NCBI GenBank assembly: GCA_028278625.1
Contig: JANQDY010000223.1
Coordinates: 1 to 64,000, forward strand
Direction: 5' to 3'
Source of the DNA: Thermodesulfobacteriota bacterium
Lineage (GTDB): Bacteria; Desulfobacterota; DSM-4660; Desulfatiglandales; Desulfatiglandaceae
DNA: 64,000 bases
Shown here: in pieces, positions 62,273 through 64,000 of the stretch
Numbering within the stretch: position 1 is the first letter of the stretch
Layout: every line of letters starts with the position of its first letter
Program-made: the position numbers and the translations under genes
The notes under the pieces: generated by a model
Databases searched by the model: none
What the model was told of the DNA's origin: nothing
What the model saw: only the letters and a program-made list of their open reading frames with translations

Positions 62273-64000
62273 ATGCCGCTTTATGTATCATTTTTCCTTT
62301 TAAGCTTTGCACTTGCACTCCTATTGACGCCATTGATTAGAAAGCTGGCCATAAGAACTGGGCAGGTGGCAATCCCCAAGGATAATCGATGGCACCGCAA
62401 AGAGACCGCCCTTCTGGGTGGTGTCGGCATTTTTGCGGCCACATCGATTTCATGGGCCGTAAGCGTTTCGTGGGCGGGATGGAACACCTTCGGCCAGCCG
62501 TTTTTCCCCCTGATGCTCTGTGCCTCGGGCATATTCCTTCTGGGCCTGGCTGACGATATTCTCAACATGGACCCACAGCACAAACTGGCCGGACAGATTA
62601 TTATCACGGCCATCCTGCTCTTTTTCGGCTTTCGTCTCGGTTGGACGGATTCCAAAACCCTGGACCTCTTTTTCTCCATCTTCTGGATTGTCGGCATGAC
62701 CAATGCCTTCAATCTATTGGACAACATGGACGGCCTTTCGTGCGGTATTGCCTTTATCGCAGGCGCCTTTCTGTTCCTTCACCACTATTTGAATCCGGCA
62801 CCCGAAGCGTTGTCAGGCCCCGGTCTTCTGCTGCTTTCAACCTATCTGGGGTCTATCCTGGGCTTTTTGGTTTATAATTTCAATCCGGCTTCCATTTTTA
62901 TGGGAGATGCCGGCAGCCTTTATATCGGTTTTATGCTTTCCTGCCTGGTGATGACCGGAAACTCGACCTTGGAAGGCGGCGAATCCGGTTTTTTTCATCT
63001 TCTTTCAGTGATTTTAATACCGGTACTGATCCTGTTCATCCCTATTCTGGACACCGGTTTCGTCAGTCTCATGCGCAAGCTTTTCCGTAGGCCTATTTCC
63101 CAGGGCGGGCGTGATCATTCTTCTCACCGTTTGGTGGCCATCGGTCTTTCCGAAAAAAAAGCCGTGCTGGTCCTGTACGGATTTTCCGTTGTGTCGGGCT
63201 TATTGGCACTGGCGTTGACCCGGCTCAATTGGGGAACCAGCGCGGTGCTCATCATCCTTTATCTTTTGTTCGTCCTCTTCTTCTGGATTTATCTGGCCAA
63301 AGTGAAGGTCTATTCGGAAAAATCGATTGTCTCTGACGACCCTTCCGGAAAATTCACGCCCCTGCTCATTGAAATGACCTACCGGAGACGTCTTTTTGAG
63401 GTGCTTCTCGATCTGGTTCTCATCACCGTTGCCTATTATACCGCTTATCTTCTCCGTTTTGAGGGAGCGCCCGGACCCAATTTTGATTTTTTTCTGAAAT
63501 CACTTCCCATTGTCATCGCTTGCCAGATTTTGTTCTTTTTCCTATTTGGGGTTTACCGTGGTGTATGGGAAAATACCAGTCTCAGAGATTTGATTTCCTA
63601 TGGAAAGGCCATTACGGCGGGGACCATTGCCCCGATCCTTCTTCTTCTGTTTCTGTATCGGTTCTACAGCTTTTCCAGGGCGGTATTCGTCATTTACTGG
63701 GGATTGATGTTGATGCTGGTGAGCGTTACCCGTCTTTCCTTCCGCCTGCTGGATGAGGGTGTCCGCAGCAATCATCAAACGGGAAAGCCGGTCCTTGTTT
63801 ACGGTGCCGGGCTTGGCGGTCAGATGCTCTTAAAAGAGATCGAAACCAACAAGACCCTGTCAATGACCATTAAGGGGTTTATGGACGACAACCGGGAAAT
63901 TCAGCGGAGGCGTATCCGCGGTTATCCGGTACTGGGTGGCATCGATGACCTTGAGAGAATCCTGACCAAGTATCCTGTCAAGGAGATTATCATATCTTTC
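62273..64000 (+). CDS. WecA/TagO-type transferase fused to FlaA1/CapD-like N-terminal region (3' end beyond window)
   Basis: One uninterrupted frame of 576 codons runs from ATG 62273 to the window end. Residues about 1-345 are a UDP-sugar:polyprenyl-phosphate sugar-1-phosphate transferase: DD at 94-95 with D100, NLLDNMDGL (147-155), FMGDAGS (209-215), and DHSSHRL (281-287). From about 364 a second module starts (TYRRRLFEVLLDL and several membrane helices). It is followed by a Rossmann-type segment with VLVYGAGLGGQ (about 507-517) and YPVLGGIDDLERI, as in the NAD-binding N-terminal half of FlaA1/WbpM/CapD-type UDP-sugar dehydratases or epimerases. The AGGGG Shine-Dalgarno supports the start. 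Whether a full catalytic SDR domain follows is not visible. Confidence 0.85.
   Translation, partial: MPLYVSFFLLSFALALLLTPLIRKLAIRTGQVAIPKDNRWHRKETALLGGVGIFAATSISWAVSVSWAGWNTFGQPFFPLMLCASGIFLLGLADDILNMDPQHKLAGQIIITAILLFFGFRLGWTDSKTLDLFFSIFWIVGMTNAFNLLDNMDGLSCGIAFIAGAFLFLHHYLNPAPEALSGPGLLLLSTYLGSILGFLVYNFNPASIFMGDAGSLYIGFMLSCLVMTGNSTLEGGESGFFHLLSVILIPVLILFIPILDTGFVSLMRKLFRRPISQGGRDHSSHRLVAIGLSEKKAVLVLYGFSVVSGLLALALTRLNWGTSAVLIILYLLFVLFFWIYLAKVKVYSEKSIVSDDPSGKFTPLLIEMTYRRRLFEVLLDLVLITVAYYTAYLLRFEGAPGPNFDFFLKSLPIVIACQILFFFLFGVYRGVWENTSLRDLISYGKAITAGTIAPILLLLFLYRFYSFSRAVFVIYWGLMLMLVSVTRLSFRLLDEGVRSNHQTGKPVLVYGAGLGGQMLLKEIETNKTLSMTIKGFMDDNREIQRRRIRGYPVLGGIDDLERILTKYPVKEIIISF

Noticed and set aside
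1..64000. CRISPR arrays, insertion sequences, prophage or integrase genes
   Set aside because: No regularly spaced repeats, transposase, integrase or phage structural motifs were seen; composition and gene density look uniform.

Overview
The window reads as chromosomal DNA of a Gram-negative, sulfate-reducing deltaproteobacterium (Desulfobacterota, most like Desulfobacterales). The main clue is a complete Qrc-type menaquinone reductase locus (qrcABCD), a hallmark of sulfate reducers. Supporting clues are hypE (NiFe-hydrogenase maturation), a PASTA-tailed FtsI inside a meso-DAP-type dcw cluster, an LptF-type LPS permease and several outer-envelope lipoproteins. No insertion sequence, prophage, CRISPR array or rRNA gene was seen. 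Genes are tightly packed with many ATGA overlaps. These calls come from reading motifs and context; no database search was run.

Layout. (1) 117-9406: an envelope cluster of an SLH/TPR lipoprotein, an LPP20-like exported protein, an AsmA-like protein, a 919-residue mosaic lipoprotein (GNA1162-like, FN3, beta-helix, duplicated TPR block), a TPR-SpoIID protein and a small membrane protein. (2) 9542-27271: the division and cell-wall (dcw) cluster, mraZ-rsmH-ftsL-ftsI-murE-murF-[response regulator]-mraY-murD-ftsW-murG-murC-murB-ftsQ-ftsA-ftsZ. It is led by a sigma70-like promoter and four MraZ-type boxes phased at exactly 10 bp. (3) 27318-37911: a B12-binding radical SAM protein, two metallo-beta-lactamase-fold hydrolases, a methyltransferase, a Cys-rich protein, a zinc phospholipase C-like protein, mutL, miaA, a second copy of the lipoprotein plus LPP20/FlgT-like pair, and pgsA. 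(4) 38005-41939: tRNA-Val(GAC), tex, nadB. (5) 47600-42035, minus strand: qrcABCD followed by an unannotated 54-residue membrane peptide gene. (6) 48300-47770, minus strand: a strong promoter, a 44-codon small ORF with near-perfect Shine-Dalgarno, an intrinsic terminator, then rpsU. (7) 48320-56993: an RlmD-type rRNA methyltransferase, a small exported protein, recN, an orphan response regulator, dnaJ, a CbpM/MerR-like protein, ppiD and a DUF1285 protein. (8) 57238-64000: hypE, a sialidase-fold protein, a membrane protein, a flippase-like protein, lptF, and a reading frame that runs off the window end and fuses a WecA/TagO-type sugar-phosphate transferase to the membrane and NAD-binding N-terminal part of a FlaA1/CapD-type nucleotide-sugar enzyme.

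How the parts work together. Regions 2 and 8 make peptidoglycan precursors, the divisome and surface glycan or LPS. Regions 1 and 3 supply envelope lipoproteins probably involved in outer-membrane or surface structures. Region 5 passes electrons from periplasmic hydrogenase or formate dehydrogenase cytochromes into the menaquinone pool. The least explained pieces are the two small ORFs (54 and 44 residues), the transferase-dehydratase fusion, the mosaic lipoprotein with its duplicated cassette, and the response regulator embedded between murF and mraY.
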